DNA from: Alteripontixanthobacter maritimus
Lineage (GTDB): Bacteria > Pseudomonadota > Alphaproteobacteria > Sphingomonadales > Sphingomonadaceae
NCBI RefSeq assembly: GCF_003340475.1
Contig: NZ_QBKA01000002.1
Location: 1,125,501 to 1,189,500 of the forward strand
Length of the DNA: 64,000 nt
Direction of reading: 5' to 3'
Part shown: positions 8,498 through 18,218 of the stretch, one piece after another
Layout: every line of letters starts with the position of its first letter
How positions within the stretch are numbered: position 1 is the first letter of the stretch
Position numbers and translations under genes: made by a program
Notes under the pieces: generated by a model
Databases searched by the model: none
Told to the model about the DNA's origin: nothing
What the model saw: only the letters and a program-made list of their open reading frames with translations

Positions 8498-9261
8498 AAC
8501 TGATCATGCTTGGCTCGGGCACCTCGACCGGGGTGCCGCGTGTCGGCAACGATTGGGGGGAATGCGATCCCTCCGAACCACGCAACCGCCGAAGCAGGGT
8601 TTCCATTATCGTCGAAAGCAAGGCCGGTAAGCGTATCCTGGTCGATACGTCACCCGATTTGCGAATGCAGATGCTGGACAACAACATCAAACGGATCGAC
8701 GCGGTGTTCTGGACCCATGATCATGCCGATCATGTTCACGGTATCGATGATTTGCGCGTCCTTCGCTATGATCGAAGTGGGCCCATACCAGGCTATGCCG
8801 GGGAAGAAACCGCCCGACGCCTGCGCAAGCGCTTCGACTATGTGTTCGAAGGACAATTCGGCTACCAGACAATCGTCGAGATGAATGCGCTTGAGCGGGT
8901 CAGGCTGTGCAACGGTTTTGCCGTTGATTGGTGCACTATGCCGCATGGTCCTGCGCGCAGCACAGCCTTTCGATTCGAAAATGATGGCAGGTCAATCGGT
9001 TACGCGACTGACTTTAGTGCAATTACCGACGAAATGTTGCGCACATTATCGGGGGTCGACCTGCTGGTAAGCGATTGTCTGCGCAGGCGGCCGCATCCAA
9101 CGCACGCGCATCTCGATATGGCGCTGGAATTGGCCAAGCGAACAAAAGCCCGCCGCACCGTGCTGACCCATCTCGACAAAAGTATGGACTATGCCACCTT
9201 GCGAGACGAGCTGCCGAAAGGCATCATGCCCGGGTTCGACGGGTTGGAGATGATGGCATGA
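8494..9261 (+). CDS. MBL-fold metallohydrolase, PhnP-like
   Basis: 255 residues from GTG 8494, which overlaps the tatD stop. The opening GSGTSTGVPRVG and an early cysteine (GECDP) are typical of the PhnP/phosphoribosyl cyclic-phosphodiesterase-like branch of the metallo-beta-lactamase fold. The two-metal site is His75, His77, Asp79, His80 (THDHADH), with further ligands at MPHGP, ATDFS and the terminal LTHLDKS. No phn (C-P lyase) genes are nearby, so a general phosphodiesterase role in this conserved metG-tatD operon is more likely than phosphonate catabolism. Substrate unknown. Confidence 0.85.
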   Translation: MKLIMLGSGTSTGVPRVGNDWGECDPSEPRNRRSRVSIIVESKAGKRILVDTSPDLRMQMLDNNIKRIDAVFWTHDHADHVHGIDDLRVLRYDRSGPIPGYAGEETARRLRKRFDYVFEGQFGYQTIVEMNALERVRLCNGFAVDWCTMPHGPARSTAFRFENDGRSIGYATDFSAITDEMLRTLSGVDLLVSDCLRRRPHPTHAHLDMALELAKRTKARRTVLTHLDKSMDYATLRDELPKGIMPGFDGLEMMA

Positions 9262-9428
9262 ACGATGTGCAACTGGTTCAGATCATTGCTATGTTGGGCT
9301 GGCTTATCCTGGCCGGTGGGGCTCTGGCATCGCACCGTCTGCAATGGAAAGAAGGCTTGCGTCTGGCACTGATCTGGGGTGTCTTATTCCTCAGCGCGGG
9401 ATTGCTATTTACGCTGTTCATGGACTGA
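9258..9428 (+). CDS. Small membrane protein, hypothetical
   Basis: 56 residues with two hydrophobic helices (about residues 7-24 and 35-54) separated by a short loop with HRLQWKEG. The ATG at 9258 overlaps the stop of the MBL gene (ATGA), which argues for a real, translationally coupled gene at the end of the operon. I do not recognise a family. In frame and composition it matches its neighbours. Confidence 0.6.
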   Translation: MNDVQLVQIIAMLGWLILAGGALASHRLQWKEGLRLALIWGVLFLSAGLLFTLFMD

Positions 9429-9741
9429 TGCGGCGACAAGCTGCAGCGGCAAGACTTGAGGTTTACTAGCCACGCGGTGTCGTGGAGCATTATGTTGTAA
9501 CCCAAGCATCAACTTTATAATTTAACATAATACTTATTATCAATCTAACGTCGTGCTGGCCCTACCTTTGCCAGATTGCCATATTGGGCGCAAAATATGA
9601 TGTCATTTTGATTTACGTGAATGAGCTGAACGAGAGCTAAGATCCTCAGGCAGCCTGCTTTAGGCAGATCTTCAGAACGTCCTAAAATTCTCAGCTGCAT
9701 GCCTCGACACAAAACACACCATTGCGGACACGCTGGTTTTG
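9429..9741. other. Intergenic region upstream of the imu cassette
   Basis: About 310 bases with no convincing coding sequence. The middle (roughly 9510-9550) is strikingly AT-rich for this genome (runs such as TTATAATTTAACATAATAC). It separates the metG-tatD operon from the SOS cassette. The only clear signal is the LexA box at its right end, listed separately. Confidence 0.5.
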
Positions 9742-9756
9742 GAACATAAAGGGAAC
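9742..9756 (+). promoter_or_regulatory. LexA (SOS) box controlling imuA-imuB-dnaE2
   Basis: The sequence GAAC-ATAAAGG-GAAC is an exact match to the GAAC-N7-GAAC form of the LexA operator known from alphaproteobacteria (reverse complement GTTC-N7-GTTC). It ends 13 bases before the imuA ATG at 9770, a position where LexA would block transcription initiation or early elongation. Its location supports ATG 9770 rather than the upstream in-frame start at 9722. Binding is inferred from sequence and from known SOS control of this cassette. Confidence 0.88.
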
Positions 9757-9769
9757 GGATGATTCCTTC

Positions 9770-10456
9770 ATGATTGACAAACTTTGGCGCTATCAAGCTA
9801 CCTCTTCCACCGCACTTCGCGTTCCTGCGAACGAATCTGCCTCTGCGGAACCGACCTTGCAGGAAGCTTTTGCAAGCGGTGGAGACGCGTCGGCAATCGG
9901 ACTTGCCTTGTCGCAAATAAATGCCGGTCCGCATGCGTCGCTTTTGTGGGTTCAGGACCGGCAAGCGATACGAGAGATGGGCCGTATGTTTTTGCACGGC
10001 ATTCCATCAGTTTTGGGGCAGGATGTCATCCACATCACGGCAAGCAATGGCCGCGAAGCGTTGTGGGCAATGGCAGAAGGGCTGAAATGCGCCGAACTGG
10101 GTGCAGTGATTGGCGAGATACATGGCGATCCCCGCGCGTTGGATTTTACCGCAACACGGCGATTGGCCGTCGCGGCGGAGCAACATGGTGTGCCCGCCTT
10201 TCTCGTCAGGATAAACGGTCATGCCGATCTGAGTGGCGCTCGGCGGCGCTGGCGTGTGAAAAGCCGCCCTTCCCTGCCACATCCGCACGACAAAACCGCT
10301 CCGGGAGCGCCTGTCTGGTCGCTCGATCTGTTTCGCGCGCGCGATATGCAACCCACGCGCTGGGATGTGAGCTATGACGGAACGGCGCATCGTCTCGATC
10401 TGGTTTCCGCAGATGGCGATGGACCTCTGGAGGAAGAAACACGGCAGGCCGGATGA
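9770..10456 (+). CDS. imuA: ImuA, SOS mutagenesis accessory protein
   Basis: 228 residues, RecA/SulA-like fold without a complete Walker A. ImuA works with the ImuB adaptor and DnaE2 polymerase in damage-induced translesion synthesis. Support comes from recognisable segments (LWVQDRQAIREMGRMFLHG, DVIHITASNGREALWAMAEGL, with the EHGVPAFLVR-like AEQHGVPAFLVRI strand) and above all from context: first in an imuA-imuB-dnaE2 cassette directly behind a LexA box. The 3' end overlaps imuB by 83 bases, an unusually long overlap but typical of these tight cassettes. Confidence 0.88.
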   Translation: MIDKLWRYQATSSTALRVPANESASAEPTLQEAFASGGDASAIGLALSQINAGPHASLLWVQDRQAIREMGRMFLHGIPSVLGQDVIHITASNGREALWAMAEGLKCAELGAVIGEIHGDPRALDFTATRRLAVAAEQHGVPAFLVRINGHADLSGARRRWRVKSRPSLPHPHDKTAPGAPVWSLDLFRARDMQPTRWDVSYDGTAHRLDLVSADGDGPLEEETRQAG

Positions 10457-11945
10457 TGGAACGCCGCTGGTGCTGGTTTCCGAAGGCACTCATGGCACTG
10501 TAATCGACGCAGCCAGTACTGCCGCATTGCACGCGGGTGCCAAATGCGGCCAGCGCCTGACCGATGCGCGGGCGATCTGCCCTGCCCTGGTGGTCGAGCA
10601 ATCCAATCATGCAAGTGACGCCGCATGGCTGGAGCGCCTGACAGGCTGGGCCCACCGCTGGAGCCCATGGACCGCGATGGACGGCATGGATGGATTGTTG
10701 ATCGATGCCACGGGCGCAGCGCATTGTTTTGGCGGAGAAGCCGCGATGCAGGCCGACATGCGCGCGCGCTTTACCGCCATGGGCTTTGTCAGCCATGTGG
10801 CCATTGCACCCACTATCGGTGGGGCATGGGCGCTGGCCCGCTTCGGCTCTGCTTCAGGAACGGCAAACGTGGATCGGGCCGATCTTACCCGCGCGCTCGC
10901 CCCCCTGCCCATCGAATGCCTGCGGATCGATACCGATGTAATATTGCTGCTCCGCCGTGTCGGGCTGAAAACCGTTGGCGCGCTGGCTGATATTCCCACG
11001 CTGGCACTGGCGCGGCGGTTCCGGTCGCTGGGACTGGCGAAACGCTTCGCCAGTCGCAAGGCGAACGCACAAGCCAATCCGCTGCACCGATTGCAACAGG
11101 CGCTGGGACATATCGAGGAGACTGTTGCACCGCTGGCAGAGCGCACTGTCTATCGCGCGCAGTCCCGTGTGCTGGAACCAATCCGTCATCTTGCACTGCT
11201 TGAACCTCTCCTCGCCGACCTTGCCACTGATTTGTGCGACCAGCTTTTTGCCCGTCAGCAGGGTTTGCGCCGCGTAAGGTTCGAGGCGTTTCGGGTCGAT
11301 GGCCATATCGCTGTGCTGAACGCCGAAACCGCATCTCCGATCCGCATTCCAGACCATATTGCGCGGCTGTTTTCGGAAGGGCTGCAAACGCTGGATGCTG
11401 GGTTTGGCTTCGACGCGTTCGCCCTCACGGCATTATGGCACGAAGATATGGCTGCGCTGCAGGCAGCGCTGGATGAGGAGCCTGTCAAAGGCATCGCCCT
11501 GCCGCAATTGATCGACCGGTTATCCGCCCGGATTGGCGCGGACCGTGTGAGCAGGCCGGTTCCCTATGCCAGTCACGTACCGGAACGATCCGTGGGTTGG
11601 CGGTCCGCCTTGCAAGGAGAGCTGGATTTCGCGCCACCAGCACCATCCAACGAACGCCCGATCCGCCTGTTCGATCGCCCCGAGATCATTACCGTGATTT
11701 ATGCCACGCCAGAAGGCCCTCCCCGCCGGTTCCGCTGGCGGCGGGTGCTGCACGATGTGGTGAAGGTGGAGGGGCCGGAACGGATCGCACCCGAATGGTG
11801 GCGCGAACGCTCTACTGCCCGGTTGCGCGATTATTACAAGGTGGAGGACGAAGCCGGGCGGCGCTTCTGGATTTTTCGTGGCGGCGTTGTGGATGATGGC
11901 CGCGGCGGTCCGCCGCAATGGTTCATGCACGGGTTGTTCGCATGA
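10374..11945 (+). CDS. imuB: ImuB, catalytically inactive Y-family polymerase-like protein
   Basis: 523 residues. The N-terminal half (about 1-330) follows the UmuC/DinB fold, but the first palm motif reads IWFPQMAMD instead of the metal-binding DMDxFFASVE type, so the catalytic acids are missing, as known for ImuB. ImuB bridges the beta clamp, ImuA and DnaE2. The little-finger-like region covers about 230-340, with a C-terminal extension ending RFWIFRGGVVDDG...WFMHGLFA, conserved in the family. Co-regulated with its neighbours through the LexA box at 9742. Confidence 0.93.
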   Translation: MTERRIVSIWFPQMAMDLWRKKHGRPDDGTPLVLVSEGTHGTVIDAASTAALHAGAKCGQRLTDARAICPALVVEQSNHASDAAWLERLTGWAHRWSPWTAMDGMDGLLIDATGAAHCFGGEAAMQADMRARFTAMGFVSHVAIAPTIGGAWALARFGSASGTANVDRADLTRALAPLPIECLRIDTDVILLLRRVGLKTVGALADIPTLALARRFRSLGLAKRFASRKANAQANPLHRLQQALGHIEETVAPLAERTVYRAQSRVLEPIRHLALLEPLLADLATDLCDQLFARQQGLRRVRFEAFRVDGHIAVLNAETASPIRIPDHIARLFSEGLQTLDAGFGFDAFALTALWHEDMAALQAALDEEPVKGIALPQLIDRLSARIGADRVSRPVPYASHVPERSVGWRSALQGELDFAPPAPSNERPIRLFDRPEIITVIYATPEGPPRRFRWRRVLHDVVKVEGPERIAPEWWRERSTARLRDYYKVEDEAGRRFWIFRGGVVDDGRGGPPQWFMHGLFA

Positions 11946-11963
11946 TGGGGCGGCTTTTATAAC

Positions 11964-14900
11964 ATGCCCGATCCATCGCTCACCCCGCCCAAGCCGATCC
12001 TGGTACGGACCGATGATTTCGAACCCAACGCGCCTACCCCTTATGTGGAATTGGGCCTTATTAGCGCGTTTTCATTCCTGCGCGGTGCATCGCAGGCGCG
12101 CCAGATCATCGAGACCGCTTTTGAACTCGGGTACCATGCACTCGGCATTGCCGACTGCAACACGATGGCAGGCGTTGTGCAGCATCATGCCAATGCTAAG
12201 GTCGCCAAAATTCGTCCGGTTATCGGCTGCCGTCTGGAACTGATGGAGGGGTATGCATTTCTTGCTTACCCGAAGGATCGCGATGCCTATGGCCGGCTGT
12301 GCACACTGCTTTCCCAAGGCAAGATGCAAACGCTGGATGGTGAATGGCAGGACAAGGGCGAATGCCACCTTACGCTCGACATGCTCGCGCAGCATAGCGA
12401 CGGCGTTCAATTAATCGCATTGCCGGGCGACGATGTGGCTGCCTTCTCCAAAGCACTACCCAGCCTGGCGGTGAAACTGCCGTCCCTCAAACATATTGCC
12501 GCAGCATATCTGTACCGCGGAAATGATCGCGCGCGGATCGCAATGCTGGACCAGCTGGCGGCCGATAACGGGCTGATGATCCTGGCCACAAACGATGTAC
12601 ATTATCATGTGCCAAGCCGCCGCCCGCTGCAGGACGTAATGACCTGCATTCGGGAAAAAACCACCATTGCCAATGCAGGCTATCTGCTTAACTCAAACGG
12701 CGAACGCCACCTGAAATCTCCGGAGGAGATGCAGCGCCTGTTTGCCTCATGGCCTCATGCGATTGCGGCCACGCGCGACGTTGCGGACGCCTGCAATTTC
12801 TCGCTCGATGAATTGCGCTACGAATACCCCGAACTCAGTGTGCCCAAGGGCATGACGCCAAACGAGTATCTCGCAGAACTGACCTGGGCCGGTGCGCAGC
12901 AACGTTATCCGCAAGGAACCCCTGCCGCCATTCACGCGACGCTGGAAAAGGAACTGGCACTGATCGCGAAAATGGAATTTTCGCCCTATTTTCTGACCAT
13001 TCACGATATCGTTCAATACGCGCGCAGACAGGGAATCCTGTGCCAGGGGCGCGGGTCGGCTGCCAACAGTGCGGTCTGTTACTGCCTCAAGATCACTTCC
13101 GTCGATCCGGCACAATGCGAGCTTTTGTTCGAACGGTTCATTTCCGAAGAACGCAAGGAACCGCCCGATATCGACGTCGATTTCGAACATGAACGGCGCG
13201 AAGAGGTTATCCAGCATATCTACAACCAATATGGCCGCGACCGCGCCGGACTATGCGCCACTGTGATCCACTACCGCCCGCGCAGTGCCATTCGCGAGGT
13301 GGGTAAGGCGATGGGTCTGTCCGAAGATGTAACGGCCTCAATCGCGAAGACGATCTGGGGCAGTTGGGGCAGCGAAATGGATGGGGAACGGGTGCAGAAG
13401 GAAACCGGGCTCGACCTGGCCGACCCCTATCTCAAACGAGCCATCGCTTTAGCCGATCAGATGATAGGAATGCCGCGCCATCTTTCGCAGCATGTTGGCG
13501 GATTCATCCTGACCAAGGGCGCGCTGACCAACACGATTCCCATCGGCAACGGAGCTATGCCGGAACGCAGTTTCATCGAATGGGACAAGGACGACATCGA
13601 GGAACTGGGCATCCTCAAGATCGATGTTCTGGCGTTGGGAATGCTGACCTGCATCCGCAAATGCTTCACACTGATCGAGACACATTGCGGCGAAACCCAT
13701 ACCCTCGCCAGCGTGGAGCAGGAGGATGCGGCAGTATACGACATGCTGCAAAAGGGGGATTCCCTGGGCGTATTCCAGGTGGAAAGCCGCGCGCAGATGA
13801 ACATGCTGCCGCGTCTACGACCCAAAACGTTTTACGATCTGGTCATTCAGGTTGCTATTGTGCGGCCCGGTCCGATCCAGGGCGACATGGTCCACCCATA
13901 CCTCAAACGCCGCAAGGGCAAGGAAGCGTTCGAATATCCATCGCCCGGCATCGAATTTGGTGACCCCGATGAACTGAAGGATATCCTCAAGCGCACATTG
14001 GGCGTGCCGATCTTTCAGGAACAGGCAATGAAAATCGCCATGGTAGCGGCGCGGTTCAGCCCGGCCGAAGCAAACCAGTTGCGCAAGGCCATGGCCACCT
14101 TCCGCAGTCGCGGCCTGGTGTCCGAACATAAGGAAAAGATGGTCGGCCGTATGGTGGAGCGTGGATACGACGAAGAATTTGCCGCACGGTGTTTCAGCCA
14201 GATCGAGGGGTTCGGCGAGTATGGTTTTCCCGAGAGCCACGCCGCCAGCTTCGCTCATCTCGTTTATGTCTCCAGCTGGATCAAACACTACTACCCGGCG
14301 ATCTTCGCCGCCGGGCTGCTCAATTCCCAGCCAATGGGGTTCTATGCACCGGCACAGATCGTACGCGATGCGCGCGAACATGGCGTCACGGTGCTTGCTG
14401 CCGATGTGAACTACAGTCAGTGGGACAACACTGTCGAATGGCAAATGATAGCCGGGAAAAGGCAACTTGTCCTGCGGCTTGGCCTGCGCCAGATCGAGGG
14501 GTTCGGTGAAGCTGACGCGGCTCGCCTGCTGAACGCGCGTGATACTCCTTATGCCGATCTGGAAGATCTGAGAGATAGGGCGCGGCTGCATTCGCGCCCG
14601 ATCAACCTGCTTGCTGCCGCCGATGCGTTCCGTTCCACCGGCAAGGATCGCCGCGCAGCCCTGTGGGACGCCCGGGCGTTGAAGGCGGTTCCGGACCTGC
14701 CGCTATTCGCTTTCACACGTCAGCGCGACGAGGGTGAGGATGCGTTGGTACAGCTTCCTGCTATGCCACTGAGCGAGCATGTTGTCGCCGACTACCAGAC
14801 CATGCGGCTGTCACTGAAAGCGCACCCTTTCACTTTCCTGCGCCAGACCTACACCGAACAGGGGTTCATACCCGCTGCCACGTTACGCGATCAGCGGTTC

Positions 14901-15281
14901 AACGCGCCGGTCAAGGTGGCCGGCATCGTGCTAATCAGGCAGAAACCGGGTAGTGCGAAGGGTGTATGCTTCATCACGCTGGAAGATGAAGGTGGGGTCA
15001 TAAATCTTGTCGTATGGCCCGACGTAATGGAGCGATACCGCAAGGTCGTGATGGGCGCGCGTCTGATGGAGGTTCATGGAAGGATGCAGAAAGACGAGGA
15101 CGTAATCCATGTTGTCGCCGAACAACTCTATGACGCAACGCCTAAGCTGCTTAGCCTGTCCGACGATCTGCTGGAAACCGACGTAGCCCGCGCCGATCAC
15201 GTGGTCAGCCCGCTCCCCAGCAGCCTCAATAGTCACCCGCGCGACGCGAAGGTCATTCCATCGTCCCGGGATTTCCACTGA
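11964..15281 (+). CDS. dnaE2: Error-prone DNA polymerase DnaE2 (ImuC)
   Basis: 1105-residue C-family polymerase that carries out mutagenic translesion synthesis under SOS control. The N-terminal PHP domain starts near residue 30 (ISAFSFLRGAS) but with several degenerate metal ligands. Catalytic aspartates are in PPDIDVDFEHERRE (about residue 395). The GRGSAANSAVCYCL motif (about 363) and the C-terminal OB fold (about 980-1060, VKVAGIVLIRQKPGSAKG) are in the family order. It lies 18 bases after imuB and completes the cassette. The length is as expected for DnaE2 and shorter than replicative DnaE1. Confidence 0.96.
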   Translation: MPDPSLTPPKPILVRTDDFEPNAPTPYVELGLISAFSFLRGASQARQIIETAFELGYHALGIADCNTMAGVVQHHANAKVAKIRPVIGCRLELMEGYAFLAYPKDRDAYGRLCTLLSQGKMQTLDGEWQDKGECHLTLDMLAQHSDGVQLIALPGDDVAAFSKALPSLAVKLPSLKHIAAAYLYRGNDRARIAMLDQLAADNGLMILATNDVHYHVPSRRPLQDVMTCIREKTTIANAGYLLNSNGERHLKSPEEMQRLFASWPHAIAATRDVADACNFSLDELRYEYPELSVPKGMTPNEYLAELTWAGAQQRYPQGTPAAIHATLEKELALIAKMEFSPYFLTIHDIVQYARRQGILCQGRGSAANSAVCYCLKITSVDPAQCELLFERFISEERKEPPDIDVDFEHERREEVIQHIYNQYGRDRAGLCATVIHYRPRSAIREVGKAMGLSEDVTASIAKTIWGSWGSEMDGERVQKETGLDLADPYLKRAIALADQMIGMPRHLSQHVGGFILTKGALTNTIPIGNGAMPERSFIEWDKDDIEELGILKIDVLALGMLTCIRKCFTLIETHCGETHTLASVEQEDAAVYDMLQKGDSLGVFQVESRAQMNMLPRLRPKTFYDLVIQVAIVRPGPIQGDMVHPYLKRRKGKEAFEYPSPGIEFGDPDELKDILKRTLGVPIFQEQAMKIAMVAARFSPAEANQLRKAMATFRSRGLVSEHKEKMVGRMVERGYDEEFAARCFSQIEGFGEYGFPESHAASFAHLVYVSSWIKHYYPAIFAAGLLNSQPMGFYAPAQIVRDAREHGVTVLAADVNYSQWDNTVEWQMIAGKRQLVLRLGLRQIEGFGEADAARLLNARDTPYADLEDLRDRARLHSRPINLLAAADAFRSTGKDRRAALWDARALKAVPDLPLFAFTRQRDEGEDALVQLPAMPLSEHVVADYQTMRLSLKAHPFTFLRQTYTEQGFIPAATLRDQRFNAPVKVAGIVLIRQKPGSAKGVCFITLEDEGGVINLVVWPDVMERYRKVVMGARLMEVHGRMQKDEDVIHVVAEQLYDATPKLLSLSDDLLETDVARADHVVSPLPSSLNSHPRDAKVIPSSRDFH

Positions 15282-15350
15282 GACCAATTGGAGCACTAGC
15301 CTTCCTTGGCATAAGCTTAGTTTATTCACACGTGCAAAAGCTGGGCGGCA

Positions 15351-16172
15351 ATGGCTATAGCCCGCGTGATGGTCAACACCCCCAACGACACCGAGCCCAC
15401 CGATACCGCGTCGGACTCCGTCCAACGCTTGCTTACCGTAATGGCCCGTCTCAGGGACCCGGTTACAGGCTGCAGCTGGGATTTGGCACAGGATTTTGCC
15501 TCCATCGCGCCTTATACAATCGAGGAGGCTTACGAGGTTGCCGATGCGATCGAACGCACGGCCTATGCGGATTTGCGGGAGGAGTTGGGCGATCTTTTGC
15601 TGCAGGTCGTTTTCCACGCGCGGATCGCTGAAGAAGCGGGACTGTTCACCTTTACCGATGTTGCAAACAGCATCAGCGATAAGATGGTAGCGCGTCACCC
15701 GCATATCTTCGGCAATGCGGGCGGAACCATGGGCGAAACGCGCTGGGAAAAACTCAAGGCCGCAGAACGCCAGCAGAAAGGCGAGGCGAGCGCGATGGAC
15801 GGCGTAGCCACCACCCTGCCCGCAGCTTTACGCGCGCAAAAGCTTCAAAAACGCGCCGCCCGTGATGGGTTCGACTGGCCCGACACGGCCGGTCCGGCAG
15901 CCAAGGTCATCGAAGAGATGGAGGAGCTCAAAACCGCCGATGCCGGTCACAAGGTGGAAGAGGCGGGCGACCTGATGTTTGCCGCAGTCAATCTGGTTCG
16001 CGCTCACGGTATCGCCGCCGAGGATGCCTTGCGCGCGGCCAACCGCAAATTCGAGCGCCGTTATCGCTCCATGGAAACGCTGGCGAACAACACCGATGCA
16101 AGCTTTGCAAACCTGACACTCGACGAAAAAGAGAGCCTTTGGCAAGCCGTCAAACGCGGCGAGAAATCATAG
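15351..16172 (+). CDS. mazG: Nucleoside triphosphate pyrophosphohydrolase MazG
   Basis: Hydrolyses (d)NTPs to NMP and pyrophosphate, part of nucleotide pool sanitation. 273 residues with two MazG modules: the first around 30-125 with EEAYEVADAIE metal-binding acids and ELGDLLLQVVFHARIAEE, the second around 175-250 with EEMEELK and EEAGDLMFAAVNLVR. KMVARHPHIF is a family hallmark. ATG 15351 and 15369 are both possible; neither has a strong Shine-Dalgarno. The gene converges on hflX with the last six bases overlapping. Confidence 0.93.
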   Translation: MAIARVMVNTPNDTEPTDTASDSVQRLLTVMARLRDPVTGCSWDLAQDFASIAPYTIEEAYEVADAIERTAYADLREELGDLLLQVVFHARIAEEAGLFTFTDVANSISDKMVARHPHIFGNAGGTMGETRWEKLKAAERQQKGEASAMDGVATTLPAALRAQKLQKRAARDGFDWPDTAGPAAKVIEEMEELKTADAGHKVEEAGDLMFAAVNLVRAHGIAAEDALRAANRKFERRYRSMETLANNTDASFANLTLDEKESLWQAVKRGEKS

Positions 16173-17513
16173 GCTTTCGAACTGTCCAAGCTCTTTCGGA
16201 TTGAGCAGCACCTTTAACCGCCGCAACGGCTCACCGTCGAGCTCGCCGGCGTCGGAATCCTCTGCTACATCGCCGTGAGCGTGCAGCCAGGCGATGCGCC
16301 GCCCTGCCCTTGCAGGCAGCACGATCTCGTGCAATTGCGCCTTTGCGGTGAGCAATTCGGCGATACGGGTGTCGAGGGTGTCGACCCCCTCCCCCGTCTC
16401 GGCTGAAACGGCCACGACCATATCGTCATGGCCCGCCTGCTCCCGAATGTCCTGCGTCCGGTCACCTTCCAGCAGATCGACCTTGTTCCAGACTTCCAGA
16501 ATGGGAATAGGCGGCTTTGCAGGCTGAATATCCTCGCCGTTTTCGGCTCCAGCATCGATCACATCGAGATCGCGCAGGATCGATAGCACCTGCGACTTTT
16601 GCGCGGCGCTCGCAGGGTTGGCGATATCTCTCACATGTACGATCAGGTCGGCGCCGGTAACCTCTTCCAAGGTGGCGCGGAAAGCGGCAACAAGCTGCGT
16701 CGGAAGATCGGAAATGAAGCCGACAGTATCGGACAGAATCGCCTTTTCTACGCCCGGAAGCGAGATGGCGCGCATTGTCGGGTCCAGCGTGGCGAACAAA
16801 AGATCCTCCGCCATCACTTCTGCGCCGGTCATGCGGTTGAACAGCGTGGATTTTCCGGCGTTGGTGTAACCGACAAGAGCAACGACCGGCCATGGGGCCT
16901 TGCCGCGGCGGTCACGGTGCAAGGTACGTGTGCGGCGCACCTGGTCCAGTTCGCGGCGCAATCGCCCCATCCGCTGGCGGATCATCCGGCGGTCGGCCTC
17001 GATCTGCGTTTCGCCCGGACCACCGAGGAAGCCGAAGCCGCCGCGCTGCCTTTCCAGGTGGGTCCAGCTGCGCACAAGGCGGCTTTGCTGGTAGTCGAGA
17101 TGCGCCAATTCTACCTGCAGGCGCCCTTCCGCAGTATCGGCGCGCTCACCGAAAATTTCCAGAATCAATCCGGTGCGGTCGATAACCTTGCGCTTCAGCC
17201 TGTCTTCCAGATTGCGCTGCTGGATCGGACTGAGCGCGCCATCGATGATGACAAGTTCGGCATCTTCCTGCGCGCAAGCGGTGGCAATATTGTCCACCTG
17301 ACCTTGTCCGAACAAGGTGCCCGGCTTCACCGCACGTATGGGAATAATCTCTGCCCGGGCAACGACCACACCGATAGCGAGCGCGAGGCCGCATGCCTCT
17401 TCGAGCCGCGATTCCGGTTCAAGATCGTGAACTGTGCCGCGAATGTCCGGGCTGATAACTACGGCGCGCGCGCCGCGGGTTACATCGTCGAGCAGATTGT
17501 CATCGAAACTCAA
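16167..17513 (-). CDS. hflX: GTPase HflX
   Basis: 448-residue ribosome-associated GTPase, implicated in splitting stalled or heat-stressed 70S ribosomes. N-terminal HflX domain with [13 protein letters not shown] and the coiled segment up to about residue 205 ([19 protein letters not shown]); G domain from about 210 with G1 [10 protein letters not shown]3 [13 protein letters not shown] and G4 NKVD. The start is TTG at 17513, nested in the hfq stop (TTGA), so the pair is translationally coupled. The hfq-hflX linkage is ancient in proteobacteria. Confidence 0.95.
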   Translation of the reverse strand: MSFDDNLLDDVTRGARAVVISPDIRGTVHDLEPESRLEEACGLALAIGVVVARAEIIPIRAVKPGTLFGQGQVDNIATACAQEDAELVIIDGALSPIQQRNLEDRLKRKVIDRTGLILEIFGERADTAEGRLQVELAHLDYQQSRLVRSWTHLERQRGGFGFLGGPGETQIEADRRMIRQRMGRLRRELDQVRRTRTLHRDRRGKAPWPVVALVGYTNAGKSTLFNRMTGAEVMAEDLLFATLDPTMRAISLPGVEKAILSDTVGFISDLPTQLVAAFRATLEEVTGADLIVHVRDIANPASAAQKSQVLSILRDLDVIDAGAENGEDIQPAKPPIPILEVWNKVDLLEGDRTQDIREQAGHDDMVVAVSAETGEGVDTLDTRIAELLTAKAQLHEIVLPARAGRRIAWLHAHGDVAEDSDAGELDGEPLRRLKVLLNPKELGQFESL

Positions 17514-18073
17514 CTGTCGTCGCTTTCAGTCCAGTCGTCGGTGAGGTCCACATTCTCGGCCGGCTGGATAGTGGAAACGGCGTGTTTGTACGCAAGTTGC
17601 ACATACCCATCGCGTTCCAGCAACACACTAAACAAGTCATAGGCGGCAATCGCGCCTTGCAGCATCACGCCGTTCACCAGAAACATCGTGACCTGCACCT
17701 CTGCTTCGCTGACGCGTGACAGGAACACGTCTTGCAGCAGACGCTGCTTGCGGTTTCCCTCCGCGCTTTCGAATTGCGAAGCATCCATCTGGTCTGCCGG
17801 CATAATCGTGGAAACAGCGTGTTTGTACACGAGTTGCGAAGCACCATCACGGCGCAGTAGGATCGAGAAATTATCGAACCAGGTAACGATACCCTGCAGC
17901 TTCACGCCCTTCACCAGAAATATGGTGACCGCCGACTTGTTGCGGCGAACATGGTTGAGGAAAGCGTCCTGCAAGGCCACCGGCTTACCGGACGCACCAG
18001 ATGTTTTTGCCGGCGCTTTGGACGGTTCCGGGGTCGGGCGCGGACGGGGGGACAAGGTTCCCGATTCTGACAT
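17510..18073 (-). CDS. hfq: RNA chaperone Hfq with two tandem Sm-like domains
   Basis: 187 residues, about twice normal. Two complete Hfq domains are visible: residues about 33-93 ([20 protein letters not shown] ... [10 protein letters not shown]) and 112-172 ([20 protein letters not shown] ... [10 protein letters not shown]). Both keep the N-terminal QDxFL helix, the KGVxLQG/NGVxLQG Sm1 strand and the Sm2 YKHAVSTI motif. Domain 1 has the basic rim residues RRNK; domain 2 has SEAE at the equivalent place. A Pro/Ser/Lys-rich leader (1-30) and acidic tail (175-187) flank them. Three copies of a double-domain protein could build the normal six-fold ring (inference). Co-transcribed with hflX. Confidence 0.95.
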   Translation of the reverse strand: MSESGTLSPRPRPTPEPSKAPAKTSGASGKPVALQDAFLNHVRRNKSAVTIFLVKGVKLQGIVTWFDNFSILLRRDGASQLVYKHAVSTIMPADQMDASQFESAEGNRKQRLLQDVFLSRVSEAEVQVTMFLVNGVMLQGAIAAYDLFSVLLERDGYVQLAYKHAVSTIQPAENVDLTDDWTESDDS

Positions 18074-18218
18074 GGTTCGCGGTCCTCTTTTTTGTTTTTG
18101 GCAGAGCCGCTTCTGCAGCCTGCATTCTGGGCCGGACTGAAATGCCGAACCCGATTATCTCTGCTCTAGATCATTGCGTCTTGGCCGGTTTTCAAGTGCC
18201 TATATTACGTAGTTGCGC

